Shown here piece by piece: positions 9,626 to 18,040 of a DNA stretch of 64,000 nucleotides. How positions within the stretch are numbered: the stretch's first letter is position 1; every line of letters begins with the position of its first letter. The notes below the pieces were generated by a model. That model did not search any database. It was given only the letters and a program-made list of their open reading frames with translations, and was not told the origin of the DNA. Both the position numbers and the translations under genes were made by a program. Source of the DNA: Ignatzschineria rhizosphaerae (GTDB lineage Bacteria; Pseudomonadota; Gammaproteobacteria; Cardiobacteriales; Wohlfahrtiimonadaceae); contig NZ_CP093379.1 of assembly GCF_022655595.1 (NCBI RefSeq), forward strand, positions 1,670,501 through 1,734,500, given 5' to 3'.

Positions 9626-10153
9626 TTAACTCCTCGATTGTTTCAGTTTGAGCCTTCGCTGTTCCTCCCTCTCTTCCAACTCTTGATACTTTTTTAAGAC
9701 ATCATTCTCCGCGCGGAGATAGAGAAGCTCAGCGGTTAATTCATCAATCAGCTTTTCCTGCTCTGTTCTATTATCTGGCTTTTTGGGACGTTTCATTATA
9801 TTAGGTCGACCTTTCTGGCGTGGTTTAAGCGCATCTAAACCACCCATTTTAAAGAGAGATTTCCATTCTAATACAGAAGTAAATGCAGGAATATTAAAAT
9901 ATGCAGCAGTCTCTCGGATAGAAAGGTTATTTAATGTCATGTAAGTTACAACATGTAGCTTAAATTCAGCCGTATAGTTAAGTTTAGAAGTTCTGGGTTT
10001 TATACCTTCAGCCCCATGATACTGATAAGCTTTCACCCACTTACGGACAGTTGTGCATTCTACATTAAAGTAGCGAGCAGTCGCTTGATAACCATGATTA
10101 TCAAGATAAAACTGAATTACTTGTAATTTAAAATCAAAAGAATATTTAGCCAT
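9626..10153 (-). CDS. IS3-family OrfA (helix-turn-helix and leucine zipper)
   Basis: DNA-binding and dimerisation part of the transposase. Two helix-turn-helix segments are seen: FDFKLQVIQFYLDNHGYQAT with FNVECTTVRKWVKAY, and FKLHVVTYMTLNNLSIRETA. The acidic/basic coiled coil ELTAELLYLRAENDVLKKY follows. I place the start at ATG 10153 (MAKYSFDF), because the longer reading begins with TTG inside the terminal repeat. A slippery A6G heptamer is present in the coiled-coil region for the switch into OrfB. Confidence 0.92.
   Translation of the reverse strand: MAKYSFDFKLQVIQFYLDNHGYQATARYFNVECTTVRKWVKAYQYHGAEGIKPRTSKLNYTAEFKLHVVTYMTLNNLSIRETAAYFNIPAFTSVLEWKSLFKMGGLDALKPRQKGRPNIMKRPKKPDNRTEQEKLIDELTAELLYLRAENDVLKKYQELEEREEQRRLKLKQSRS
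9689..9695 (-). other. Programmed -1 frameshift heptamer of the IS3 element
   Basis: On the minus strand the sequence is A-AAA-AAG in the orfA frame (Leu-Lys-Lys of DVLKKY), the standard slippery heptamer of IS3-family elements. A -1 slip enters the orfB frame, which is open from here through the OrfB start. Confidence 0.65.
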
Positions 10154-10237
10154 ATAAAAACACCCCAAAGTTGTGTCCAACTTTTGGGGTGCAGTTCAAA
10201 ATACGGGTTTTATTCAATCTCTAATCAATAAAGACTT

Positions 10238-11419
10238 TTAAGGTTTTGCCTCTTCTAATGCTAACTCTATTAACTTCACGGCTTTTTCTAAATAGACTCT
10301 TGGTGCACCAAAGTTTAAACGCACATAGTTCCCTGTCACGCCAAACGCTCGACCATCATTGAGACCTAAGCCGGCATTTAATAAAGCTTTATGGGCATTA
10401 TTACCTAATGAGGTATCCCCAAAATCTAACCAAAGCAAAAAGGTTGCTTCGGGATTGACGAGTTTTAAACCTTCAATTTTAGAAAGTTCCGTAACAATAT
10501 AATCTCTATTAGCAATTAAATAAGGTTTTAGCTGCGCTAACCACTCATCACCATAATCAAAAGCAAGTTCAGCACCTTTAATCGCATAGACATTCATTCT
10601 TGGGACAAAGCCCATCATCGCTTTTTCGTACTCTGCTCGAAGCGCTGCATTTTCAATAATGGCAAAGCCACCACTTAATCCCGGCAAGTTAAATGTTTTA
10701 CTCGCTGAAATTAATGTTATTGCATGCTCTTTAGCGCTATCAGATAAAGTCGCATAAGGAATATGCTCCCCTTCCCAATTAAGCTCTGCATGAATCTCAT
10801 CAGAAAGAACAATTAAATCATGCTTTAAAGCAAATGCTTCAATCGCCTTTAACTCTTCTCTCGTAAAAATTCTTCCTGAAGGGTTTTGGGGGTTACAGAG
10901 CATTAAAATTGCAGAATCCGCTGTAACCATCTCTTCCATCAACTCAAAGTCAATATCATAATAGAGGCGATTTCCTTCCACGGTCTCTCTTAAAGGAACC
11001 GCAATTCCTTTCATACCAATATTACTTTCAATTGCAAAAAATGGCGGATATGCCGGTGTAGAAAAGAGATAATTGGCATTACTATTGCGTCTTAATGCAA
11101 CATTTGCTGCCACATTAAACCCTGTAACAAGGCTTGGTAAGAGTACAATGCTCTCTTTAGAGACGGTCCAACCATATAATCGTTGTAAACGATAGATAAC
11201 GGCTTCAAGCAAACGATCAGGCCGTGCTTTCCCATAACCATAAACCCCTTTTTGAGACATTGCCGTTAACCCTTCAATGATCTCATCAGCTGCTTGAAAA
11301 TCCATATCCGCAATCCACATTGGCAATACATCTTTAGGATATGCCGTCCATTTATCTGAATTATTGTTTCTGCGGTTAATCACTTCATCAAAATCATAAA
11401 TCTTTTTAAAGTTACTCAT
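10238..11419 (-). CDS. patB: PatB/MalY-type aminotransferase (cystathionine beta-lyase)
   Basis: A 393-residue fold-type I PLP enzyme of the MalY/PatB group, expected to cleave cystathionine or cysteine to pyruvate, ammonia and a thiol. The hallmark start RRNNNSDKWTAYPKDVLPMWIADMDF is present, as are LCNPQNPSGRIFTREEL and the PLP lysine in SASKTFNLPGLSGG. The C-terminal arginine (NYVRLNFGAPR) binds the substrate carboxylate. Function could be methionine biosynthesis or a C-S lyase role. Its terminator is interrupted by the IS3 insertion, so read-through into the IS and towards the sigma gene region is possible. Confidence 0.93.
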   Translation of the reverse strand: MSNFKKIYDFDEVINRRNNNSDKWTAYPKDVLPMWIADMDFQAADEIIEGLTAMSQKGVYGYGKARPDRLLEAVIYRLQRLYGWTVSKESIVLLPSLVTGFNVAANVALRRNSNANYLFSTPAYPPFFAIESNIGMKGIAVPLRETVEGNRLYYDIDFELMEEMVTADSAILMLCNPQNPSGRIFTREELKAIEAFALKHDLIVLSDEIHAELNWEGEHIPYATLSDSAKEHAITLISASKTFNLPGLSGGFAIIENAALRAEYEKAMMGFVPRMNVYAIKGAELAFDYGDEWLAQLKPYLIANRDYIVTELSKIEGLKLVNPEATFLLWLDFGDTSLGNNAHKALLNAGLGLNDGRAFGVTGNYVRLNFGAPRVYLEKAVKLIELALEEAKP

Positions 11420-11571
11420 CTTTTCCTCTCAGCTATTTAAGGATTTCAAGTCAATTATCTACTTAAAACCAACGAATATTACTGAATATATCGCTTTCTT
11501 TTACAAGCGTAATCCCCACAACTTACATCGGATATATTCAGCGTTGTCTTATTGATAGCGTAATTTTTAGA

Positions 11572-13011
11572 TTACTTCAATTTTCTTAAAAGTAATTTCA
11601 GTAAATCATAAAAACGCGCAACACTTGGAATATGAACTCTCTCATCAGGTGAATGAGCGCCTTTAATGGTAGGACCAAAGCTGACCATTTGTAAGTGAGG
11701 GTACTTCTCACCTAAAAGCCCTGTTTCAAGCCCTGCATGAATGACAGATACAACCATCTCTTCCCCTGTTTGTACTTGATATGCCTCTAAGAGCTTTTTA
11801 AAGGGGATTGATTCAAGATTTGGCTGCCATGCAGGATAAGCATTCCCTTCTTCAACAAAAGCATCCACCATAATCGCTAATGCTTTTGCACGAGTTCTCA
11901 CAATATCTAACCCGCCATTAGTTACTGAACGCGCCAATAATTCGATACGTAATCCATCTTTTTCATTAATCGTGACGACCCCTAAGTTACAGCTTGTTTC
12001 TACAATTGGTAATTCGACTGATTTACGGATCACGCCACATGGCGCTAATAACAGAAGGTTTAAGCATTGTTGTGAGCTTTGTGCATCTTGTGTTGCCCTA
12101 GCACCTACAACCTTAAACGTCACCGCCACATTATCATCTGCCTTTTTTAAACGCGCTTTCAACGCTTCACCAGCAGCTACTAAATGTGCTTCAAACTCCG
12201 CTTGATGTGCTTCATGAATTGCCACAACGGCTTTTGCAGAACGAGGAATGGCATTACGCAGTGTCCCCCCCGCAAATGATGCTAAGCGAAGTGCTGAACT
12301 ATGCGCATAATTTGCCAAAAGCTCAGCCAGTAACTGACTTGCATTACCAAGCTCTTTATGGATATCAATCCCTGAATGCCCGCCTTTTAAGCCTTCAACC
12401 CCAACTTCATAGAAAAGGCCTCGTGCTTCATGATCATAATGAAGTTCTTTACTAATGACGATATCAGTACCACCGGCACACCCTACAGTACAAACACCCT
12501 CTTTCTCACTATCGAGATTTAAAAGATACTCCCCTTCTAGCCAATTAGGTGCAATATTATGAACACCGCCCATTCCTTGCTCTTCATCCACCGTCAGTAA
12601 TACTTCAATAGGGCCATGCTCTGCAGTTTCATCTTCTAAAATAGCAATTGAAGCGGCAACGCCGATACCATTATCGGCGCCTAATGTTGTATCTGTTGCA
12701 TGAAGCCATTCCCCTTGGATCTGTAAGGCAATTGGGTCTTTCTCAAAATCATGATCACTTGAATCACGCTTTTGACAAACCATATCAACATGTCCTTGCA
12801 AAATAATCTTTGGCGAATTCTCATAGCCCTTAGTAGCAGGCTTCTTAATCACGATATTTCCAATCGCATCTTCTTTAAACTCAAGCCCTTTTGAGATTGC
12901 ATATTCACGATAAAATGCACGAATCGCCTCTTCCTTTTTTGAAGGGCGGGGGATTGTGCTCATTTTTGCAAAATGCTGCCAAAGTAGTTGGGGTGCTTGC
13001 TGTTCAATCAT
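11572..13011 (-). CDS. pepD: Aminoacyl-histidine dipeptidase PepD
   Basis: Cytosolic M20-family metallopeptidase that hydrolyses Xaa-His dipeptides such as carnosine. The 479-residue length is right for PepD. Metal and catalytic motifs are seen in order: QGHVDMVCQK, TTLGADNGIG, TVDEEQGMGG, NLDSEKEGVCTVGCAGG and the C-terminal VIHAGLETG with SFGPTIKGAHSPDE. The start follows a good Shine-Dalgarno. It appears monocistronic, with about 150 bases before patB. Confidence 0.96.
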   Translation of the reverse strand: MIEQQAPQLLWQHFAKMSTIPRPSKKEEAIRAFYREYAISKGLEFKEDAIGNIVIKKPATKGYENSPKIILQGHVDMVCQKRDSSDHDFEKDPIALQIQGEWLHATDTTLGADNGIGVAASIAILEDETAEHGPIEVLLTVDEEQGMGGVHNIAPNWLEGEYLLNLDSEKEGVCTVGCAGGTDIVISKELHYDHEARGLFYEVGVEGLKGGHSGIDIHKELGNASQLLAELLANYAHSSALRLASFAGGTLRNAIPRSAKAVVAIHEAHQAEFEAHLVAAGEALKARLKKADDNVAVTFKVVGARATQDAQSSQQCLNLLLLAPCGVIRKSVELPIVETSCNLGVVTINEKDGLRIELLARSVTNGGLDIVRTRAKALAIMVDAFVEEGNAYPAWQPNLESIPFKKLLEAYQVQTGEEMVVSVIHAGLETGLLGEKYPHLQMVSFGPTIKGAHSPDERVHIPSVARFYDLLKLLLRKLK

Positions 13012-13381
13012 GCTATTTCTCTCTCTTGTTCAACTTAAATGGTCTTAAATAGATGGTCTAAAATATTTAAGACGCTAGATCTCTCTTTTAAACTTCATAG
13101 ACATACTATAGTACACCAGCATGCCTGTTTATCGCCCTCTTTTAATAGAGCCTCCCTTATCTTATAAGGGTTACTCACTATTTTCCAATCGCTTTTATGC
13201 AAAGAGTTGATTTAATCCCCTGTTTGAGCCTCAATCTAATCACATTGGGTAATTACATTTTACAATCACTTCTTTTACAGTAAGTTAGCATCATTTTAAA
13301 TCTTTATTCCGTCATATTTTAGGCAAAACTCTCTTAAAAAAGACGATTTAGCATGGTTAAGTAACAATAAAAGGATATTTT
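13012..13381. other. Divergent intergenic region between pepD and modA
   Basis: A 370-base region that must hold the promoters of pepD (minus) and modA (plus). It contains a palindrome TACTATAGTA around 13107 and a 7-bp hairpin CCCTTAT/ATAAGGG at 13154-13170. I see no convincing ModE operator (the E. coli consensus repeats TATAT-type half-sites) and no clear -35. Confidence 0.4.
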
Positions 13382-14155
13382 ATGAACAAGTTTAAAAAAA
13401 CTGCGTTAGCCTTACTTCTCATTAATACAGCACTTTTTGCACAAGCAGAAAATATCACTGTATTTGCCGCTGCATCCCTACAAAATGCCATTGATGAGAT
13501 TAAAGTAAATTATGAAAAAACAGGTAATAAAGATCAAATTGAAGCGCTTTATGACTCCTCATCAAATCTTGCTCGTCAAATTGAACAAGGGGCTCCTGCT
13601 GATCTTTTTATCTCGGCAAATCAAAGCTGGATGAACTATCTTGAAGAGAAAAACCTCATCGATGATGCAACCCGCACTAACATTGTTAAAAATGAACTTG
13701 CTTTAATCACCTATAAAGACAATACAACAGAGTATAAGGTTGATTTTGGCTCTAACGATTTCTGGAAAGCAACACTTGAAAACACTCGTATTGCGTTAGG
13801 TGATCCTGATCACGTACCAGCAGGGCTTTATGCTAAAGAAGCTTTTGAAAAATTAGGCGTTTGGGCAACAGTTGCTCCTAAAGTTGCGGCAGCACAAAAT
13901 GTTCGCGCGGCACTTTTATTAGTGGAAGTCAAAGAAGCAGATCTTGGCGCTGTTTACTCATCTGACGCAAGCGTGAGTGAAAAAGTAAAAACTGTCACGA
14001 TTTTCCCAGAAGAGTTACACGAGCCTATCGAGTACCCGATTGCGATTATGAAAAATCAAGCAAATGACTCTGTTAATGGCTTTTACAACTATCTTTTAAG
14101 TGATGATGCGGCAGAAGTCTTTAAGAAATATGGCTTTGCTTCACCTAGCAAATAA
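13382..14155 (+). CDS. modA: Molybdate ABC transporter substrate-binding protein ModA
   Basis: Periplasmic molybdate/tungstate-binding protein. It has 257 residues, like E. coli ModA. Signal peptide MNKFKKTALALLLINTALFAQA with cleavage near residue 22. Ligand-contact motifs are seen: FAAASLQNAI, the YDSSSNLARQIEQGAPADLFISAN segment, ALGDPDHVPAGLYAKEA and AAQNVRAALLLVEVKEADLGAVYSSDA. A Shine-Dalgarno AAAAGGA lies just before the ATG. A strong hairpin directly after the gene separates it from modB and would make ModA more abundant than the membrane and ATPase subunits. Confidence 0.96.
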   Translation: MNKFKKTALALLLINTALFAQAENITVFAAASLQNAIDEIKVNYEKTGNKDQIEALYDSSSNLARQIEQGAPADLFISANQSWMNYLEEKNLIDDATRTNIVKNELALITYKDNTTEYKVDFGSNDFWKATLENTRIALGDPDHVPAGLYAKEAFEKLGVWATVAPKVAAAQNVRAALLLVEVKEADLGAVYSSDASVSEKVKTVTIFPEELHEPIEYPIAIMKNQANDSVNGFYNYLLSDDAAEVFKKYGFASPSK

Positions 14156-14176
14156 TTATTTTTGCACTCTATGAAC

Positions 14177-14201
14177 AAGAGGCATCACTTTGATGCCTCT
14201 T
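14177..14201 (+). terminator. Hairpin between modA and modB
   Basis: Perfect 11-bp stem AAGAGGCATCA/TGATGCCTCTT with a 3-base loop, followed by CTAATTT. The weak U-run suggests partial termination or 3'-end protection of the modA message. Confidence 0.65.
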
Positions 14202-14341
14202 CTAATTTAAAATAACCACGCACTTTTTAAATATTCGCCTGATAAATGTCGTGCGAGTACTATTTTTATTCCAAGAAAAAAATCTTAATGCCACAATATA
14301 CTACTCCCTCTTCTCATCCTATCAAGTAAGGATTCTTCTCC

Positions 14342-15034
14342 ATGTTATTAACCGAATATGAATGGTCAATTATTCTTTTAAGCCTTAAAATTGGTGGTGT
14401 TGCCGTTATTGCCAGTTTACCCTTTGGTATTTGGTTTGCCTGGTTACTGGCTCGCAAAGAATTTAGAGGAAAAACCGTCTTAGATAGCATTATCAATTTA
14501 CCTCTTGTGTTACCACCTGTCGTGATTGGTTACCTTTTATTAATTACTATGGGCAGAAATGGTTATCTGGGGAAGTGGATTGATCAAATCTTAGGAATAT
14601 CCTTTAGCTTTAACTGGAAAGGCGCGGCCCTTGCTTCCGCCGTTGTCTCCTTCCCGCTTTTAGTAAGAGCTATTCGCATCAGTTTTGAATCTATTGATCA
14701 AAATCTAGAGTTTGCCGCAAGAAGCTTGGGGGCATCTCGCCTTAAAATGTTTTTCACCATCACAATCCCTTTAGCAATGCCGGGAATTATTGCCGGTGTA
14801 GTCTTAGCTTTTGCCCGCTCATTAGGCGAATTTGGCGCAACGATTACTTTTGTCTCTAATATTCCAGGAGAAACAAGAACATTACCGCTTGCAATGTATA
14901 CTTTAATCCAAGTCCCCAACCAAGAAGCTGCCACAATGCGCCTTTGCATTATTGCCATTGCAATCTCTTTTGTCGCACTCTTTTTCTCAGAAGTACTACA
15001 ACGCGCCCACAAAAAACGCTTAGGACTCAAATAG
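14342..15034 (+). CDS. modB: Molybdate ABC transporter permease ModB
   Basis: Inner-membrane permease forming the molybdate channel as a dimer. It has 230 residues with five or six membrane segments. The EAA-type cytoplasmic loop that docks on ModC is clear: FAARSLGASRLKMFFTITIPLAMPGI. The LGEFGATITFVSNIPGETRTLPLAMYT segment is diagnostic for ModB. It lies 186 bases after modA and 32 bases before modC. Confidence 0.96.
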   Translation: MLLTEYEWSIILLSLKIGGVAVIASLPFGIWFAWLLARKEFRGKTVLDSIINLPLVLPPVVIGYLLLITMGRNGYLGKWIDQILGISFSFNWKGAALASAVVSFPLLVRAIRISFESIDQNLEFAARSLGASRLKMFFTITIPLAMPGIIAGVVLAFARSLGEFGATITFVSNIPGETRTLPLAMYTLIQVPNQEAATMRLCIIAIAISFVALFFSEVLQRAHKKRLGLK

Positions 15035-15066
15035 TCGCCCCTTAAGTTCATATCAAAGGCTTTCAT

Positions 15067-15714
15067 ATGATTAAAATTGATATTACTCATCCCTTTCAAG
15101 ATTTCACTTTCCGGGCTGATCTAGAATTACCATCAAAAGGTATTACTTCAATATTTGGCCCTTCAGGATCTGGAAAAACAACCCTTCTTAACTTTATTTC
15201 CGGAAAACTAACGCCTAAAAAAGGTTTCATTGAAATTAATGATAAGGTGATCCTTGATACCTCAAAGAGACTCTCTCTTCCTATTCATGAAAGAGGCATT
15301 GGCTATGTATTTCAAGATCCAACCCTCTTTCCTCACTATAGTGTAGAAAAAAATCTTCTTTATGGAGAGAAAGAGAAAAACCCCCAATTATTTGCCAATA
15401 TTATCGATCTATTAGGCATTGCTCCTTTACTTCAAAAAAGGATTGCCTATCTATCTGGCGGTGAAAAACAGCGAATTGCAATTGGTCGAGCACTACTAAG
15501 CTCTCCCAATATTTTACTAATGGATGAACCGCTTTCGGCATTAGATCAAGCTCGAAAAGAAGAGATTCTCCTCTATCTTGAAGCAATTCCTGAGCAGTTT
15601 AATATCCCTATTCTTTATGTCACGCACAATATTAAAGAAGCAAAACAGCTCTCTCACTCTTTTATTGCGGTGGATAAGGGCGATATTATCTTAAAACCCA
15701 TTGACCAAATTTAG
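15067..15714 (+). CDS. modC: Molybdate ABC transporter ATPase ModC, short form
   Basis: Powers molybdate import. The nucleotide-binding domain is complete in 215 residues: Walker A GPSGSGKTT (31-39), Q-loop FQDPTLFPHY, signature LSGGEKQR, Walker B ILLMDEPLSALD and the H-loop VTHNIKEA. E. coli ModC is about 350 residues and ends in a TOBE/Mop domain that binds molybdate; here the protein stops right after the ATPase fold. The intergenic repeat at 15726 begins 12 bases past the stop codon, which is compatible with loss of the C-terminal part by an insertion or rearrangement. ATPase-only ModC proteins are also known, so this need not be a broken gene. Confidence 0.92.
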   Translation: MIKIDITHPFQDFTFRADLELPSKGITSIFGPSGSGKTTLLNFISGKLTPKKGFIEINDKVILDTSKRLSLPIHERGIGYVFQDPTLFPHYSVEKNLLYGEKEKNPQLFANIIDLLGIAPLLQKRIAYLSGGEKQRIAIGRALLSSPNILLMDEPLSALDQARKEEILLYLEAIPEQFNIPILYVTHNIKEAKQLSHSFIAVDKGDIILKPIDQI

Positions 15715-15725
15715 TCAAAAATAAT

Positions 15726-15892
15726 CTAGTAATGGGTTCGATTCAAGAAATACTATTTTAAAAACAATGTGGTACAGTACATAAATCCAACCAAGTTGTA
15801 CGATATTGGGCAGAACGATTCTTACGCTTCTCATAACCGATACACCGGCAATCTAATTGAGTCGCTTTTAAAGCGATTTTATTATAACTAAC
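15726..15892 (-). repeat. Intergenic repeat, copy 1 (inverted)
   Basis: Reverse complement matches the family core: GACTCAATTAGATTGCCGG, then GTTATGAGAAGCGTAAGAAT and CGTTCTG. It starts with TAGTAATGGGTTCGATTCAAG, a diverged terminal repeat, and ends with ATTATAAC. It lies 12 bases past modC. See the finding on the repeat family. Confidence 0.75.
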
Positions 15893-16045
15893 CTCTTAAA
15901 ATATAAAAGAGAACAATAGATTAAGGGGCTATATTGCCAATTAATAGCTTTCCCTCTACACTGAAGTGAAAAACTGTTGTATTTCTATACAATAGAGTAA
16001 ATTACCTCATTACCACTGACTTCTGATGTCATTTAAAGGATTTTT

Positions 16046-16519
16046 ATGATTTTTCGCGTAGCTCTTATACCGCTTCTTTTGGGAATTACTCTATCTCCGA
16101 TAATCGTCTTAGCAGATGAAACACAAGCAAAGCGTATTGCGGAAGCTAATTATCAATATTGTATTCAAGAATCTTTAGCAAATGAAGCCTATTGTAGTTG
16201 TATATCAAACACCTATGAAGAAGTTTTAGCAGATATTACGCTAACAAAACAAGAAGAAAACTTAATGGTTCAAGGTTTAAGTGGACAGCTTGCATTTGAT
16301 TCTTTAGGTCCTGATGATCTAAAACTTTCTGAGGAAATCACTCAAAAGCTAGATAATCCGGCATTAGAAGAAGGATTTGCTAGCTGCTTTGCCTTTATTG
16401 AAGAGTCGATGACGGAATATGATGAATCATCTTCTGATGAATCCCTGACAGAAGATCAAATAAGAGCAATTCAAGAACTAGAAGCAATCGAAGAGATGGA
16501 AGATGAGGAAGAGGATTAA
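16046..16519 (+). CDS. Exported hypothetical protein with acidic tail
   Basis: I do not recognise this 157-residue protein. It begins with a signal peptide (hydrophobic VALIPLLLGITLSPIIVLA, cleavage near residue 24). The mature part has four cysteines: YCIQ, then CSC about ten residues later, and one in FASCF, so disulfides or a metal site are possible. The last 35 residues are strongly acidic (EAIEEMEDEEED). Upstream, at 15977-15992, TTGTAT and ATACAA form a small dyad 54 bases before the start. It stands alone between a repeat copy and ilvE. The context gives no functional hint. Confidence 0.7.
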   Translation: MIFRVALIPLLLGITLSPIIVLADETQAKRIAEANYQYCIQESLANEAYCSCISNTYEEVLADITLTKQEENLMVQGLSGQLAFDSLGPDDLKLSEEITQKLDNPALEEGFASCFAFIEESMTEYDESSSDESLTEDQIRAIQELEAIEEMEDEEED

Positions 16520-16641
16520 GCTTCTTAGTAAACAATTAGTGAACAGATAATAATCTTCTAATAGATTCCTTTACATAAAATAGATTCTAATATATTAATC
16601 TCTATCTAAATCCTCATTGTATACCCTTAGGAGAATATGAC

Positions 16642-17658
16642 ATGCCCCATAATATCGATTGGAAAAACTTAGGTTTTGAATATATTCAAACCCCGTTTCG
16701 CTTCTTAACAAAGTATCAAAATGGTGCTTGGGAGAAAGGGGGATTAACCGAAGATCCAACACTACATATCCATGAAGGATCTACTGCGCTTCATTACGGA
16801 CAACAGTGCTTTGAAGGCTTAAAAGCCTATCGCACTAAAGATGGCTCTATCAATCTCTTTCGCCCTTATGAAAATGCTCGCAGAATGAATGAGAGTGCTC
16901 GGCGCTTAAGAATGCCAGAAATTCCAGAATCACTCTTTGTTGAAGCGATTAAAGAAGTCGTTCGTGCAAATGAAGCCTTTGTCCCGCCCTACGGCTCTGG
17001 CGCATCACTTTATATTCGACCACTCTACATTGGCGTTGGTCCTAATATTGGCGTGAGACCTGCTCCTGAATTTCTGTTTACTGTTTTTTGTATGCCAGTA
17101 GGTCCCTACTTTAAAGGGGGACTTGTGCCAACAAACTTTATTATCTCAGAATATGATAGAGCAGCCCCTATGGGAACGGGTGCGGCAAAAGTGGGTGGGA
17201 ATTATGCTGCAAGTTTACTCCCAGGTTACGAAGCCAATCAACGCAACTTCTCCGATTGTATCTATTTAGATCCTGCAACTCATACAAAAATTGAAGAGGT
17301 GGGCTCTGCTAACTTCTTTGGTATTACAAAAAATCACCAATTTATTACACCAATATCTCCTTCAATCTTGCCAAGTATCACTAAATATTCTCTTCTTCAT
17401 ATTGCGAAAGAACGTTTAGGAATGGAGACGATAGAAGGGGATGTGTATCTCGATCAATTAGACCAATTTACAGAGGTTGGTGCTTGTGGGACTGCTGCTG
17501 TTATTTCACCAATTGGTGGCATCCAAATAGGCGATAAATTCCAAGTTTTTTATAGCGAAACAGAGGTCGGACCAGTGACAATTCAACTCTATAATGAGCT
17601 TGTAGGTATCCAATTTGGGGACATTGAAGCGCCAGAAGGTTGGATTGAAAAAGTTTAA
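16642..17658 (+). CDS. ilvE: Branched-chain amino acid aminotransferase
   Basis: Transfers amino groups between glutamate and the keto acids of leucine, isoleucine and valine. The 338-residue protein is of the longer type resembling eukaryotic BCATs. Motifs: LHYGQQCFEGLKAYR, the arginine-rich FRPYENARRMNESARRLRMP, the PLP lysine in GTGAAKVGGNYAASLLP, and EEVGSANFFGI. A clear AGGAG precedes the ATG, and a strong terminator follows at 17687-17721. Confidence 0.95.
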   Translation: MPHNIDWKNLGFEYIQTPFRFLTKYQNGAWEKGGLTEDPTLHIHEGSTALHYGQQCFEGLKAYRTKDGSINLFRPYENARRMNESARRLRMPEIPESLFVEAIKEVVRANEAFVPPYGSGASLYIRPLYIGVGPNIGVRPAPEFLFTVFCMPVGPYFKGGLVPTNFIISEYDRAAPMGTGAAKVGGNYAASLLPGYEANQRNFSDCIYLDPATHTKIEEVGSANFFGITKNHQFITPISPSILPSITKYSLLHIAKERLGMETIEGDVYLDQLDQFTEVGACGTAAVISPIGGIQIGDKFQVFYSETEVGPVTIQLYNELVGIQFGDIEAPEGWIEKV

Positions 17659-17686
17659 GACCCGAACCTTTAATCACAATAGAATC

Positions 17687-17721
17687 AAAAAAATGCCAGT
17701 CATAAATACTGGCGTTTTTTT
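17687..17721 (+). terminator. Intrinsic terminator of ilvE
   Basis: Stem GCCAGT/ACTGGC (17695-17700 and 17708-17713), 7-base loop, flanked by an A-tract and followed by TTTTTTT. A long-form repeat starts only four bases later. Confidence 0.85.
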
Positions 17722-17724
17722 ATA

Positions 17725-17919
17725 TAGTAAAATCGGTTCAAAAGAAGCTAACTAAAATGCCGGCACATCGGCTATGAGAAGTAAGGAGTTGGCCCTATCC
17801 GGCACCTTGCAAACCTGTTTCGTACACTCTTTTATCAATTAATGCAAAGCTGGGACGAATATTTCACGCACTTTCTAAAACCCCGCGCCAGCAGTTTTTC
17901 TTAAACCGAATTTACTATA
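17725..17919 (+). repeat. Intergenic repeat, copy 2 (long form)
   Basis: About 195 bp bounded by inverted termini: TATAGTAAAATCGGTTCAAA at the left and, read from the right end inward, TATAGTAAATTCGGTTTAAG. Its interior closely matches the copy at 61345-61540, including TTTTATCAATTAATGCAAAG. A short-form copy follows immediately. Confidence 0.85.
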
Positions 17920-18040
17920 TAACGAAATCGGTTTAAAGGTGACTCAATCAAATTACCGGCGCATCAGTTATAAGAAGGTGCAAGAATCGTTCTACCTAGC
18001 ATCGTGCAAATAGGTTTGATTCACCATACTGCCCTATTTT
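17920..18040 (+). repeat. Intergenic repeat, copy 3 (short form)
   Basis: Begins AACGAAATCGGTTTAAAGG and contains GACTCAATCAAATTACCGG, CAAGAATCGTTCTACC and the inverted partner GGTTTGATTCA, ending CCCTATTTTAC. Its end overlaps the stop codon of the minus-strand gene at 18039. Confidence 0.8.

Larger units (their letters stand above)
8760..10198 (-). mobile_element. Complete IS3-family element, IS150-like
   Basis: A 1439-bp element with imperfect terminal inverted repeats: TGAAGTGACCCCATAAAG at the left end and TGAACTGCACCCCAAAAG read inward from the right. Both continue into AGTTGGACA. It carries the orfA/orfB pair typical of IS3. The flanking AAA on both sides (8757-8759 and 10199-10201) is a plausible 3-bp target duplication, which fits the IS150 group. 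Both ends and both frames are intact, suggesting a recent or still active copy. Confidence 0.9.
8742..10211 (-). terminator. patB terminator split by the IS3 element
   Basis: Arm CGGGTTTT lies at 10204-10211 and arm AAAACCCG at 8742-8749, one on each side of the IS. Removing the IS and one copy of the 3-bp duplication restores an 8-bp stem with a 12-base loop followed on the minus strand by TTTTTTATTT, about 27 bases past the patB stop codon. The IS therefore landed in the loop of the hairpin. Confidence 0.7.

Noticed and set aside
13012-13381. ModE operator upstream of modA
   Set aside because: No paired TATAT-type half-sites with the right spacing were found.
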